DNA of 36,537 bases from QYQD01 sp040754095 (GCA_040754095.1 JBFMFO010000027.1:1-36537), one strand, 5' to 3'. Shown: positions 1 through 7,342, counted from the first letter of the stretch. Translations and numbers: made by a program. Notes: generated by a model not told the origin, from the sequence alone.

Positions 1-129
1 TTAGATATGACATCTGAGGATAAGATAGTCGGAATAGAAATTCTTAATGCTTCCAAGAAAATGAATATTAAAACAATTCTCTCCTACGAACTCGAACTTG
101 ATAATAAATTGATTCGAAAAAGCGCCTGA
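1..129 (+). CDS. DUF2283 family protein, C-terminal end (partial)
   Basis: Frame 1 is open from the window edge to a TGA at 127-129 and gives 42 residues. The stretch VGIEILNAS (about residues 10-18) is the signature of the small DUF2283 family, whose function is not established. Family members are about 65-80 residues, so roughly the first 25-35 residues lie outside the window. It is at the edge of an accessory region with a toxin-antitoxin pair. DUF2283 genes are often found beside small DUF4258-type genes, but the upstream neighbour cannot be seen here. Family assignment rests on the motif alone. Confidence 0.7.
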   Translation, partial: LDMTSEDKIVGIEILNASKKMNIKTILSYELELDNKLIRKSA

Positions 130-369
130 TCAGGTAACCGGGGGCTTCTCTCCCCCGGTCCGCCGTAGGCGGGCTGCGGGGAGCTTCAATAACAGATTCT
201 TATTTTTATGCAGCGGCTGCATAATATTGTTATCGGCAATATAAGACGGCTACCTTACCCCCAAAACCCCACACCCCCCTTTTGTGCTTGACGCCACCCT
301 CTTTTTTCTCTATGACTATGGAAAAAGACAGTCGACAGCTAAAATATAATGTTCGCAAGAGGGAGCTTT
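130..369. other. Intergenic gap with three short hairpins
   Basis: No gene is seen here. A G/C-rich hairpin (GGGGG facing CCCCC, about 139-159) follows the DUF2283 stop but has no T-run, so it is a weak terminator candidate. At 207-223 there is a near-perfect palindrome TATGCAGCGGCTGCATA. It is followed at once by ATATTG and CAATAT arms (224-229 and 237-242). The tail 245-300 is C-rich. The ribosome binding site for the next gene is AAGAGGGAG at about 357-365. Confidence 0.4.
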
Positions 370-732
370 ATGTCAAATAAACAACTTACTGACGATGAAA
401 GAAAACGCCTCTTCGAACCTCTTATCACTGAGGTCAGAACTCGACTCAAGGATCTAAGCAAAGGCGACGAGGATTTGATGTGGGCTCTCCGACGGAAGCT
501 GACGAAAGAACTTGGTTACGATGAGCGCAGCAAACCCATGCACCGCAAGATTTTGAAGCTCAAGAAAATGGCTGCGCAGAAAGGACTCTGTGCTGTCTGC
601 AAGAAGGAACTTCCCGAAAAGAATTCTGTGCTTGATCGTTTTGAAGCCATGCATGGGTACACAGAACAGAACACGAGGCTTATTTGCGCCGAATGCAATA
701 TTTCGATCCAGGAACAGCGCGGATACAAGTGA
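370..732 (+). CDS. Small HNH-like zinc-binding protein
   Basis: The 120-residue product has a basic helical N-terminal half. Its C-terminal half has two CxxC pairs (CAVC near residue 79 and CAEC near residue 107), with the segment LDRFEAMHGYTEQNTRLIC between them. This layout resembles the zinc-ribbon HNH fold, in which a His lies between two Cys pairs and a short helix ends in a CN or HN motif. The expected central HH or DH dyad is not clear (LDRF stands in its place), so nuclease activity is uncertain. I chose ATG 370 over an in-frame ATG at 349 because AAGAGGGAG lies just before it. It is followed by a structured intergenic element and a DUF2971-like gene, probably co-transcribed. Confidence 0.6.
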   Translation: MSNKQLTDDERKRLFEPLITEVRTRLKDLSKGDEDLMWALRRKLTKELGYDERSKPMHRKILKLKKMAAQKGLCAVCKKELPEKNSVLDRFEAMHGYTEQNTRLICAECNISIQEQRGYK

Positions 733-748
733 AAATGGCAAACAAGCC

Positions 749-858
749 GGAGGTGAGGGACCAGGCTATTTAGGTGCGTTTCGAAGGAAGTCTTTCTTCA
801 AGGGTCTGATTACGGCATGGAAGCTTTCCCTTACAAAGCCGTCCGGCCCCTCACCTCC
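749..858 (+). other. Structured intergenic element closed by an 11-bp perfect stem
   Basis: GGAGGTGAGGG (749-759) is the exact reverse complement of CCCTCACCTCC (848-858). Inside are smaller helices: ACGGC with GCCGT, and GAAG with CTTC. A 110-nt RNA with at least two inner arms can therefore be drawn between the HNH-like and DUF2971-like genes. The 5' arm is also a very strong Shine-Dalgarno-like sequence with no start codon at a useful distance. The 3' arm ends 10 nt before the ATG at 869. It could be a cis-regulatory RNA, a small RNA or a palindromic repeat. No known RNA family is recognised. Confidence 0.4.
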
Positions 859-868
859 CCGTTAAAAA

Positions 869-2071
869 ATGGCTACTGTCATGAAGCGCCACGAGTGGTT
901 CCGACACTGTTATCGTCAAAAGCGCGATCTTGACCACTTGTCCGCAGAAGAACTCTCAGAGCGCTTACACGATTGCATCAATAACATGCGCACACGCACT
1001 GAGCGTGGAAAACTTGGACTTCTATCACCAACTGAGCCACTCGGTGAAAAATGGACGATTCTATTCACCGAAATTTTGGAAGAATGCACCCTACGGGGCT
1101 ATCCGTTCCCCGGACCAATCACGATTGCGAAATACCGCTCTTCATTTGACCATGCGTTTGATCCCATTCCTGACATAGAGCAAGTTATCGATAAGTACGG
1201 TTTACGATCAAAGCCATACCTGCTAAAGTTCGGTACAGCAAAATGGCTCGGCCCATCGCTGGAAAAAGGCAATTTCCGGATTCCGTCCGCTTCGTATTAC
1301 GATTCGGCCGACCATAACCACGCACGGCGAGACACCGAACTTCAGCGTTTTATTCGGCCAAATCCGAAGAATTTAAAGTTCGTTGAATCCTCTAGCCGTT
1401 GGACCAGTATAGCGTCGCCAACCGACTACCTGCTCTTCTCCTTGTCCGCCGCCTATAGCGCGCGTTTGTTCGGCGATTTTGCGGCAACGGCCTGCTTAGT
1501 TATCTTCGATCCAAAGGCATTTGTCAGCCGCTTTATTCAAGCAGTTACAAAGCAGATCCCCGGATGGCATGTCGGATTCAAACCCGTCACCTATTACGAT
1601 CCGGTTCGTGTGGATCCAGATTTGATCGTCGTCTCCGAATTCAAACCGTTTCGCCACGCCTATCAGCGAGAGGTGCGGCTTGTCTGCGTGCCTTCCAAAT
1701 CAGTTGCGAGACTCTCGCCCGTTGAAATCGAGATTGGCCCCTTATATGACTGCGCGACTCTCGTTGATATCGCCACGTACCACCCAACCCAAATTCCACA
1801 TGATCCGAAAGATGACACGATTCAGGTCTTTGGAAATATCAATCAGGAGCATTCCATGGTTCATCGCCTTCCGGATGCGGCCAGGGTTCAGGGCCTCCTC
1901 CTTAACAAGTCGGCACCTAGTCACGAGGATTGGTACTTTCAGATTCAATACACTGATGACAAGGACGTGTGGCATGAAATAAAGATGCCCATGCTTGATG
2001 GGCTGTACCTGCTTAACTTGCTGCGCGCCGCTGAAAAGGAGCAGCATTTGGGTCTCTGGAATCGCGAGTAG
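869..2071 (+). CDS. Large DUF2971-like protein, function unknown
   Basis: The 400-residue soluble product has no signal peptide or membrane segment. Its middle part resembles DUF2971 proteins. A KWLGPSLEKGNFRIPSASYY segment (about 121-140) is followed by a charged NHARRD stretch, a DYLLFSLSAAYSARLFGDF segment (about 183-201) and, further on, a KPFRHAYQREVRLV segment (about 257-270). DUF2971 usually has a KPxxWxxExExR motif there. The molecular function of DUF2971 is not known to me, though it is common in accessory and phage-defence neighbourhoods. ATG 869 has only an A-run before it, with no good ribosome binding site, so translation may depend on the structured element upstream. Family assignment is moderate. 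Confidence 0.5.
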   Translation: MATVMKRHEWFRHCYRQKRDLDHLSAEELSERLHDCINNMRTRTERGKLGLLSPTEPLGEKWTILFTEILEECTLRGYPFPGPITIAKYRSSFDHAFDPIPDIEQVIDKYGLRSKPYLLKFGTAKWLGPSLEKGNFRIPSASYYDSADHNHARRDTELQRFIRPNPKNLKFVESSSRWTSIASPTDYLLFSLSAAYSARLFGDFAATACLVIFDPKAFVSRFIQAVTKQIPGWHVGFKPVTYYDPVRVDPDLIVVSEFKPFRHAYQREVRLVCVPSKSVARLSPVEIEIGPLYDCATLVDIATYHPTQIPHDPKDDTIQVFGNINQEHSMVHRLPDAARVQGLLLNKSAPSHEDWYFQIQYTDDKDVWHEIKMPMLDGLYLLNLLRAAEKEQHLGLWNRE

Positions 2072-2093
2072 AGAGAGAACCTAATCGGATATG

Positions 2094-2231
2094 GGATATG
2101 GGAACGCTGGTAAAAAAGTAACAAAACCTTATTCGATTAATTGCAACCCATTACTGTCAACCGGGGCGTTCGTGCAGAAAATACGCAACGTTTTGTGTAT
2201 CGCCCTGCGCCACGGGGCGACCTGTGGCGGC
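2094..2231. repeat. 138-bp dispersed repeat, copy 1
   Basis: This stretch is repeated at 3023-3161 with about ten substitutions and one A-run indel. It contains a hairpin-forming segment around TTCGTGCAGAAAATACG. It also has a GC-rich hairpin, CGCCCTG facing CGGGGCG, near its 3' end. Both copies point the same way and flank the BrnT/BrnA pair. A partial third copy is at 3394-3440. It has no protein of its own: the short open frames in it are not conserved in start context. Confidence 0.8.
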
Positions 2232-2276
2232 GACTTCTTTCTGGCTGTAACCTCTGTTTCTCTTCGGTCTTTTCCA

Positions 2277-2549
2277 TCATGTTTCCGATTTCAATTCTTG
2301 CTCTATACGTTCGCTTAGAAACATTTTAAGCAAGGACTGATAAGGAATGTCACGTTTGTTTGCCAAAAGTTTAAGTTCTTCTATCATGAATTCCGGAAGA
2401 CGCAACGAGATCGTTTTAAGTGAAGGTTTGAGATTGGGTAAAACCACCCTCCCGGCCTTTTTCCAATCGACGTATTCAGTTGAATCAGCAGTGGCCCAAA
2501 AATTACGCTCTTCATCTTCCGATGTAAATTTTGGGATCTTCTTTTTCAT
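2277..2549 (-). CDS. brnA: BrnA-type antitoxin (CopG-like)
   Basis: The 90-residue product starts KKKIPKFTSEDEERNFWATAD, then DSTEYVDW-type and TISLRLPEFMIEELKLLANK motifs, and ends in a helix. This is the typical layout of BrnA/CopG-type antitoxins: an acidic N-terminal toxin-binding part followed by a ribbon-helix-helix DNA-binding part (about residues 45-85). It would neutralise BrnT and repress the operon. Its ATG overlaps the TGA of the toxin gene by 4 bp (ATGA), so translation is coupled and the order is toxin first, as in known brnTA operons. A palindromic operator lies upstream of the toxin gene. Confidence 0.85.
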   Translation of the reverse strand: MKKKIPKFTSEDEERNFWATADSTEYVDWKKAGRVVLPNLKPSLKTISLRLPEFMIEELKLLANKRDIPYQSLLKMFLSERIEQELKSET

Positions 2550-2848
2550 AATAATTCGTACTCCTTTCTCTCTTTCTTGTTCATATCCCTGGCCGAGATG
2601 ACCCGGATACGATTACCTCTGATCGTAAAAACTACAAATAAATACCTTTGGGCGTCTGTATGTCCCAAGGCGTAACATCGCTTTTCCCCTTTCGAATGTT
2701 TTTCATCCTGGGCTGTAATCAAAGGCTGATTGAAAAAAATCTGCTCACATTCTGCGGCCGACACGCCATGTTTTTCCCAATTCTTCAGGAGGTTGCCCTG
2801 GTCCCATTCAAATCCAACGCATTTGACCAGTTGATCTATTATCCCCAT
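2546..2848 (-). CDS. brnT: BrnT-type toxin
   Basis: The 100-residue product contains FEWDQGNLLKNWEKHGVS near residues 12-29, then a YALGHTDAQRYLFVVFT strand pair and an IRVISARDMNKKERKEY end. These are the family signatures of BrnT, a ribonuclease of the RelE-like fold that stops translation (known for the Brucella protein). The conserved RVISAR and the ERxxYE end are present, so it looks intact. The ORF opens further upstream, but ATG 2848 (MGIIDQ) is chosen because the promoter and operator lie just before it. The gene is flanked by long direct repeats. Confidence 0.85.
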   Translation of the reverse strand: MGIIDQLVKCVGFEWDQGNLLKNWEKHGVSAAECEQIFFNQPLITAQDEKHSKGEKRCYALGHTDAQRYLFVVFTIRGNRIRVISARDMNKKERKEYELL

Positions 2849-2853
2849 AGCTT

Positions 2854-2884
2854 TTGTATATCTCACAAATATACAATTTGTCAA
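2854..2884 (-). promoter_or_regulatory. brnTA promoter with overlapping palindromic operator
   Basis: On the minus strand a perfect -35 TTGACA (2884-2879) is followed 17-18 bp later by an ATATAC/TATACA -10. Overlapping the -10 and spacer is an 8-bp perfect inverted repeat, TTGTATAT and ATATACAA (2854-2861 and 2869-2876), centred 7 bp apart. This position fits autorepression by the BrnA ribbon-helix-helix domain. It starts 6 bp before the brnT ATG. Confidence 0.7.
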
Positions 2885-3022
2885 GAAGCTTGAAGGCATT
2901 ATAGGAGCCCACATGTGAACAAGCCTCTGTCTTATCAAAATTTGGTGCTGTAATAATAGGGGACAGGAACACATCCTATATTAAGGTCTATGCCGGAGCT
3001 TTGGGTAGCGGATGTGAGGACC

Positions 3023-3161
3023 GGATGTGGGAACGCTGGTAAAAAAAGTAACAAAACCTTATTCGATTAATTGCAACCCATTACTGTCGACCGGGAAGTT
3101 TGTGCAGAAAATACGTAGCGTTTTGTGTATCGCCCTGCGCCACGGGGCGACCTGTGGCGGC
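3023..3161. repeat. 139-bp dispersed repeat, copy 2
   Basis: Second copy of the repeat at 2094-2231, same orientation, 929 bp downstream. Its 3' boundary (GTGGCGGC) is exactly where homology to copy 1 stops and where a Fic-like reading frame starts. This suggests that the repeat inserted into, or recombined within, that gene. Confidence 0.8.
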
Positions 3162-3325
3162 AATTATACTGGAAAAAGGGCCAGCGTAAAAGGACTGCCA
3201 CCCGTGATTTAACAGCACTGGTTGAAAAAAATATTATTGAGCGTCTGGGTGAGAAAAAAGGGACTTATTACGTTTTGTCCTCTAAAATAGCCGAAAAAAT
3301 AAGGGACATTAAGGGACAGACTTAA
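3162..3325 (+). pseudogene. Fic-family C-terminal winged-helix remnant
   Basis: The frame ending at the TAA at 3323-3325 encodes KRTATRDLTALVEKNIIERL followed by GEKKGTYYVLS. This matches the C-terminal winged-helix end common in Fic/DOC adenylyltransferases, where an ATATRDL helix is followed by a G..TYY turn. No Fic core (HPFxxGNGR) is present, and the reading frame upstream runs straight into the dispersed repeat. It is therefore a truncated relic with no start of its own. A transcription factor of similar fold is a less likely alternative. Confidence 0.55.
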
Positions 3326-3341
3326 GGGACATTAAGGGTCA
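3301..3341. repeat. Short tandem duplication, 23-bp unit
   Basis: Two adjacent units begin AAGGGACATTAAGGG (3301 and 3324). The first overlaps the last codons of the Fic-like remnant. Similar GGGACA-rich words are common at ends of REP-type and IS200-like elements, but no transposase is seen here. Confidence 0.5.
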
Positions 3342-3393
3342 TAGATTGGGACAAGGCTGGCATAAAAAATCTACCGTGGCACTACTGAGATAT

Positions 3394-3440
3394 TTACTGT
3401 CCACGGGACGTTCGCGCAGAAAATGCGCGGCGTTTTGTAT
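3394..3440. repeat. Partial third copy of the 138-bp repeat
   Basis: TTACTGT, then a G/C-rich hairpin (GCGCA facing TGCGC, loop GAAAA) and GTTTTGTAT, match the middle of the two full copies. The inner stem keeps its pairing better here than in copies 1 and 2, so the hairpin itself may be the conserved feature. The rest of the gap to the tRNA (3441-3505) shows nothing recognisable. Confidence 0.55.
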
Positions 3441-3505
3441 AAGGGAGATATATTTGGGGGGCAATAAAACGTGATCAGGCTTGCACCTGACTTGCTGAAT
3501 TTATT

Positions 3506-3582
3506 TGGTGGGCGATGCGGGACTCGAACCCACGACCTTTGGTTCCGGAGACCAACGCTCTATCCACCTGAGCTAATCGCCC
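3506..3582 (-). tRNA. tRNA-Arg (anticodon CCG)
   Basis: The reverse strand folds as a complete 77-nt tRNA. The acceptor stem is GGGCGAT with ATCGCCC. The D arm contains AGCTCAGGTGGATAGAGC. The anticodon stem TTGGT/ACCAA holds loop CTCCGGA, so the anticodon is CCG (3548-3546). The T arm contains GGTTCGAGTCC, and the 3' CCA is encoded. Its 3' end faces the accessory region at lower coordinates, the usual side for integration of islands. Confidence 0.95.
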
Positions 3583-3631
3583 ACTGGGTCTATATAACCT
3601 CTTGCTTGACCGGCTGTCAATCTCAATCTGC

Positions 3632-6340
3632 CTACATACTTTGCTCGACATTGCCTTGGCTCCCGGCCTTCATTCTTGATGACATAGCTTTCCTCATTTC
3701 CTCTGCCGCAAACAAGATAAAGGCAAAGGGAATCAGGGCAAGCCATATATTTACTGAAATAGGATAGGTGGAAAATATCTTATTACCCCAAGGGTGATAG
3801 ACGATAAATAACTGCAACACAAGCTCAGATGCTATGCCGACAAATATCAGTTTGTTGGAGAAAAATCCGATGCGGAATACAGATTCCCGGAAGGAGCGGC
3901 AGGCGAAGATATTGGCCACCTGAGTGATTATTATCGCCGTAAGGCAGGCGGTGGTGGCTTGCATGTAAAGCGGATGGTTCGCGGCCGGCATTTCTCCCCA
4001 GTTCCAGCAACCGGTATCCAGCACATAAAAGAACCCAAACAGCCCGGCAGCAGCCTCTATAGGGCCAAGGAATAAATAGGCACGGCTCAAGAGTTTTAAA
4101 TTCAGGAGTCTCTCCTCGGGACGCCTCGGCGGCTGTTTCATGACCTCCTGGGTGGGTTTTTCCGCCCCCAGGGCCAGGGCCGGGAGCATGTCCGTCCCCA
4201 GGTCAACCGCCAGTATCTGCATGATGGTCAGTGGTAATGGGATTCTGAAAAGCACATAGGCAAGATAAGGCACAATTTCAGGGACGTTTGATGAGAATAT
4301 GTAACTTATAAATTTCCTTATGTTCTCATACACGGCCCGGCCTTCCTCCACGGCGTTCACGATGGTGGCAAAATTGTCATCGAGGAGTATCATGTCCGCA
4401 GCTTCCTTGGCCACGTCGGTTCCGGAGATGCCCATGGCGATACCAATATCCGCCTTCTTCAAGGCCGGGGCATCGTTCACCCCGTCACCGGTCACGGCCA
4501 CCCTTTCCCCCTCTTCTTTCAGGATGGATATCACCCGCATCTTGTGTTTGGGCGCCATCCGGGCAAATATCACCTCTTTTGCGGTGAGCTTTTCCCTGAG
4601 ATGCCTATCTCCCATCCTCTCGAATTCATGCCCCTCTATCACCACCGGATCATCCCTTACCAGCCCTATCTCCCTGGCAATGGCCAGGGCCGTCCGGCTT
4701 CCGTCGCCGGTAATCATTATCACCTTTATCCCGGCCTCGTGGCATTTCTTTAGGGCCTCCGGGACCTCCGGCCTGGGCGGGTCTTCCAGACCGATCAGCC
4801 CGACGAAAACCATATCCTTCTCGAGCGCCGCAGCATTGAGATTTGAAATTTGAATTTTGGACTTTGGGCTTCTTTCGATCTCTTCGGAGGCAAAAGCAAG
4901 CACCCTAAGGCCCATGTCCGTCAATGAATGATAGGCATCCAGAGTCTCTTTTTCGCGGCCTTTATCCAGCGGAACTTTTTGGCCTTTTATCAGGATATGG
5001 CTACATAACGGGAGCACGCTTTCCAAGGCACCCTTGGTAAAAGCGAAAAATCCCCCCTCACCCCCCTTTGGCAAAGGGGGGCTGGGGGGGATTTTATTCA
5101 CAGTAGTCATCCGCTTTCTTTCGGAATCAAAGGGTATTTCAAACACCCGCTCTGCCTTTAAATCCCCGACGGTTTCCCTTGCCGCCTTTAAGAGTGCGAT
5201 CTCTGTGGGATCTCCTTTGTATTCTCCATCAATAATCCGGGCATTGTTACAAAAGTAGGCTATTTTCATCAGGCTGTTGACTGTGGACTGTTGCTCATCG
5301 ACCGTCCATATTTTTTTTGCCTCCATCCGGTTTTGGGTAAGGGTGCCGGTCTTGTCTGTGCATATAACGGTCACCGAGCCCAGGGTTTCAACCGAGGTAA
5401 GGGTCTTGATCAGGGCCATTTTCCTGGCCATCCTCTGGCTTCCCATGGCCAGGGAGAGGGTGACCGTGGGGAGCAGCCCTTCCGGCACATTGGCCACGAT
5501 TATACCCACGGCGAAGATAAAGTTCTCCCAGAACCCCCTTCCGATGAGGTGCCCGATAACGAAAAAGACAACGCCTGTTATGGTGGCTATAAAGGCGATG
5601 ATCCTGGTCACTTTGATAATCTCTTTCTGGAGGGGGCTTAGACCGGCTTCCACGGCGCTGGTCAGGTGGGCTATACGGCCGAACTCGGTCCGCATACCGG
5701 TGGCAAAGGTTATGGCCTTTCCAGAGCCGCTCACCACGGTCGTTCCGGCAAAGGCGATATTCCGGCTTGCTATCAGTTCCTCCTCGCCGGGTTCATGATG
5801 TAACGACACGGGTTCGGATTCGCCGGTGAGAGGGGCATTGTTTACCATAAGGTAGGTGACATCTATAAGCCTGGCATCTGCCGGGACCTTGTCGCCTTCG
5901 GAAAGGATGATTAAATCGCCCGGTACTACCTCTCCGGCCAGCAGCTCCCTTTCTCTCCCTTCCCTTATTACTTTCACCTGAAAAGGGAGGAGAAGTCTTA
6001 ATTTCTCAATGGCCTTTTCCGCCTTGTATTCCTGTATAAATGTAAAGACGGCGTTGATGAATATTACACCCGTTATGGCCAGGCCGAGGGTCAGCATCCC
6101 CTCTCCGGGGTGCAGATATTCTGATAAAAAGGCCAGCCCGGCCCCTATCCAGAGGAGTATGGCCAGAAAATGGGTAAATTGTCTCAGAAAACGGATGGAT
6201 AAGGGGGTCTTCCTTACCTCTCTGATCTCATTGGGGCCGAATTCCAGAAATCGCTTTTTGGCCTCCTCTTCGGTGAGGCCGCCCTCTGATGTGATAAGAT
6301 GGCGGAGGACTTCGTCTTTGGTGAGGTTATTGATCTTCAT
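3632..6340 (-). CDS. P2-type cation-transporting ATPase
   Basis: This 902-residue protein is a full-length P-type ATPase. It has an N-terminal cation-ATPase domain (about 1-70), the actuator TGES loop (172-175) and the phosphorylation motif DKTGT with Asp329. It also has the nucleotide-binding KGA (436-438), the hinge TGDGVNDAP (617-625) and ten expected membrane helices, six of them at the C-terminal end. The membrane motif VANVPEGLL (about 282-290) is like that of Na,K-ATPase-type (P2C) pumps rather than P1B metal pumps. The transported ion, Na+, K+, H+ or Ca2+, cannot be fixed from this. Two dispersed DNA repeats are read through in frame, at residues 416-431 and about 490-502. The start overlaps the universal stress gene by 14 bp, so the two form one operon. 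Confidence 0.92.
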   Translation of the reverse strand: MKINNLTKDEVLRHLITSEGGLTEEEAKKRFLEFGPNEIREVRKTPLSIRFLRQFTHFLAILLWIGAGLAFLSEYLHPGEGMLTLGLAITGVIFINAVFTFIQEYKAEKAIEKLRLLLPFQVKVIREGRERELLAGEVVPGDLIILSEGDKVPADARLIDVTYLMVNNAPLTGESEPVSLHHEPGEEELIASRNIAFAGTTVVSGSGKAITFATGMRTEFGRIAHLTSAVEAGLSPLQKEIIKVTRIIAFIATITGVVFFVIGHLIGRGFWENFIFAVGIIVANVPEGLLPTVTLSLAMGSQRMARKMALIKTLTSVETLGSVTVICTDKTGTLTQNRMEAKKIWTVDEQQSTVNSLMKIAYFCNNARIIDGEYKGDPTEIALLKAARETVGDLKAERVFEIPFDSERKRMTTVNKIPPSPPLPKGGEGGFFAFTKGALESVLPLCSHILIKGQKVPLDKGREKETLDAYHSLTDMGLRVLAFASEEIERSPKSKIQISNLNAAALEKDMVFVGLIGLEDPPRPEVPEALKKCHEAGIKVIMITGDGSRTALAIAREIGLVRDDPVVIEGHEFERMGDRHLREKLTAKEVIFARMAPKHKMRVISILKEEGERVAVTGDGVNDAPALKKADIGIAMGISGTDVAKEAADMILLDDNFATIVNAVEEGRAVYENIRKFISYIFSSNVPEIVPYLAYVLFRIPLPLTIMQILAVDLGTDMLPALALGAEKPTQEVMKQPPRRPEERLLNLKLLSRAYLFLGPIEAAAGLFGFFYVLDTGCWNWGEMPAANHPLYMQATTACLTAIIITQVANIFACRSFRESVFRIGFFSNKLIFVGIASELVLQLFIVYHPWGNKIFSTYPISVNIWLALIPFAFILFAAEEMRKAMSSRMKAGSQGNVEQSM
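4835..4867. repeat. Heptad-type A/T-rich repeat read in frame within the ATPase gene
   Basis: On the coding strand the words AAAATTC and AAATTTC, with neighbours of the same kind, follow each other every 7 bp. They encode KSKIQISNL in a loop just before the conserved DPPR region of the ATPase. Homologous pumps normally have a short acidic linker here, so this is probably a tolerated repeat insertion. It has the same 7-bp periodic build as the intergenic elements in the flagellar region. Confidence 0.5.
5046..5095. repeat. Palindromic C/G-run repeat inserted in frame within the ATPase gene
   Basis: Nested inverted arms AAAATCCCCCC/GGGGGGATTTT and CCCCCCTTTG/CAAAGGGGGG make a nearly perfect 50-bp palindrome. 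Translated on the minus strand it gives the characteristic SPPLPKGGEGG peptide (within residues 416-431) in the nucleotide-binding domain, just before the KGA motif. This peptide appears in unrelated proteins of several bacteria because the DNA repeat inserts in frame. Confidence 0.85.
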
Positions 6341-7172
6341 GCCGGGGGCTCAGGATTATGAGGTCGCAGGGTGTCGTTCTCAGGACATCTTCCACGGGGT
6401 TGCCTTGCAGAACCGCACTTAACAGGTTCCTTTGGCTGGCTCCCATTATTATCAGGTCGTGCCTTTTGGCAGCCGCCTCTATGGTTATACTCCGGGCGGT
6501 AGCGCCGGGCGAAAACCGGCCTTCAATCTCAATCTTATGTTTCCGGATGTGCCCTATGAAATCCGTGATGTCTTTCGGCAGTCTCTTTTCCCATTGGGCC
6601 GGAGTCAGATGTACCTCGCCATGGAAAAACCTGGTCATGGGCCTTGCGGCATGAAAGACGAACACCTTTGAACCAAAACTCCGGGCTATCTTTGAGGTGA
6701 AGTACGCCCTTTCTGCTATACGGTCAATCCTGGCCTTCAAGGGTACGAGTATTTTGTGCGGGTGTATCTTTCCCATGTGCACCACCCGCACCAGGGCCAC
6801 GGAGCAGGGAAGTTTTAGAGAAAGGCCTCTGGCAACGGTGCCGGCGTAGAATCTTTTCTCAATATCTTTTCTCCGCGTAGAGGCAAAAACTATGTCGATC
6901 TTTTCTTGCCGGACAATTTTGCCAACCTCTTGCACCGGGTCTCCGGTCCCTATAATGCTCTCCACCGGAAGGTTCATAGCCAGGGCCGCATTGAATAGTC
7001 TCTTCATGGCATCCTCGGCCCGGTCCAGACCGGCTCCGGACATCCCCTTTTCCGCCACAAAACACAGGTAGAACCTTGCCTCGCAGGCCCGCGCCAGATT
7101 CATGGCATACCTTGCCGCGATTTCTGAATTCAGATGTTCATTGACTGCGGATAAGATTTTTTTGTACGTCAT
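6327..7172 (-). CDS. Tandem universal stress protein (UspA-type)
   Basis: The product (281 residues) carries two Usp domains, about 3-135 and 140-278. The second ends with IMGASQRNLLSAVLQGNPVE, the ATP-binding G-x2-G-x9-G(S/N) loop, followed by CDLIIL. The first has a degenerate loop (ASTRRKDIEKRFYAGTVAR), so nucleotide binding may be limited to the C-terminal half. ATG 7172 is preferred over ATG 7178 because AAAGAAG stands 6 nt before it, whereas it touches the upper ATG. It overlaps the ATPase start by 14 bp and probably regulates or accompanies that pump under stress. The function is inferred from family and context. Confidence 0.88.
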   Translation of the reverse strand: MTYKKILSAVNEHLNSEIAARYAMNLARACEARFYLCFVAEKGMSGAGLDRAEDAMKRLFNAALAMNLPVESIIGTGDPVQEVGKIVRQEKIDIVFASTRRKDIEKRFYAGTVARGLSLKLPCSVALVRVVHMGKIHPHKILVPLKARIDRIAERAYFTSKIARSFGSKVFVFHAARPMTRFFHGEVHLTPAQWEKRLPKDITDFIGHIRKHKIEIEGRFSPGATARSITIEAAAKRHDLIIMGASQRNLLSAVLQGNPVEDVLRTTPCDLIILSPRHEDQ

Positions 7173-7275
7173 GGCCATCTTCTTTAACTATAATTATAAA
7201 ATATCCGACAAGAAGATTATGTAATGTTAGACCGTTGCCTCAACTTAATTAAACTTTAGGGTATAAAGAAAACAG

Positions 7276-7304
7276 TTGTCAATGAATAAGAATAATCGTA
7301 TTAT
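7276..7304 (+). promoter_or_regulatory. Sigma-70-like promoter for the SAP-domain gene
   Basis: TTGTCA (7276-7281) and TATTAT (7299-7304) are separated by 17 bp, a near-consensus housekeeping promoter. It lies 38 bp before the SAP gene start, in the A/T-rich divergent gap facing the universal stress gene. Confidence 0.6.
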
Positions 7305-7342
7305 TTTTTATGATCGTTTAAGAACAGGGAGGTTATTTGATT

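Noticed and set aside
349..369. Upper ATG of the HNH-like frame
   Set aside because: The ribosome site AAGAGGGAG stands after it, so ATG 370 is more likely.
590..865. 91-residue open frame on the + strand overlapping the HNH-like gene
   Set aside because: Out of frame with a gene that has motifs and a ribosome site; its second half is the structured element, and it has no start context.
370..868. IscB/HEARO or retron-like system
   Set aside because: The HNH-like protein is too small and lacks a RuvC domain, the structured element lies on the wrong side, and there is no reverse transcriptase.
4320..5798. Long + strand frames opposite the ATPase gene (4320-4853, 5277-5798)
   Set aside because: Antisense shadows of a conserved ATPase; Ser/Pro-rich with no family resemblance.
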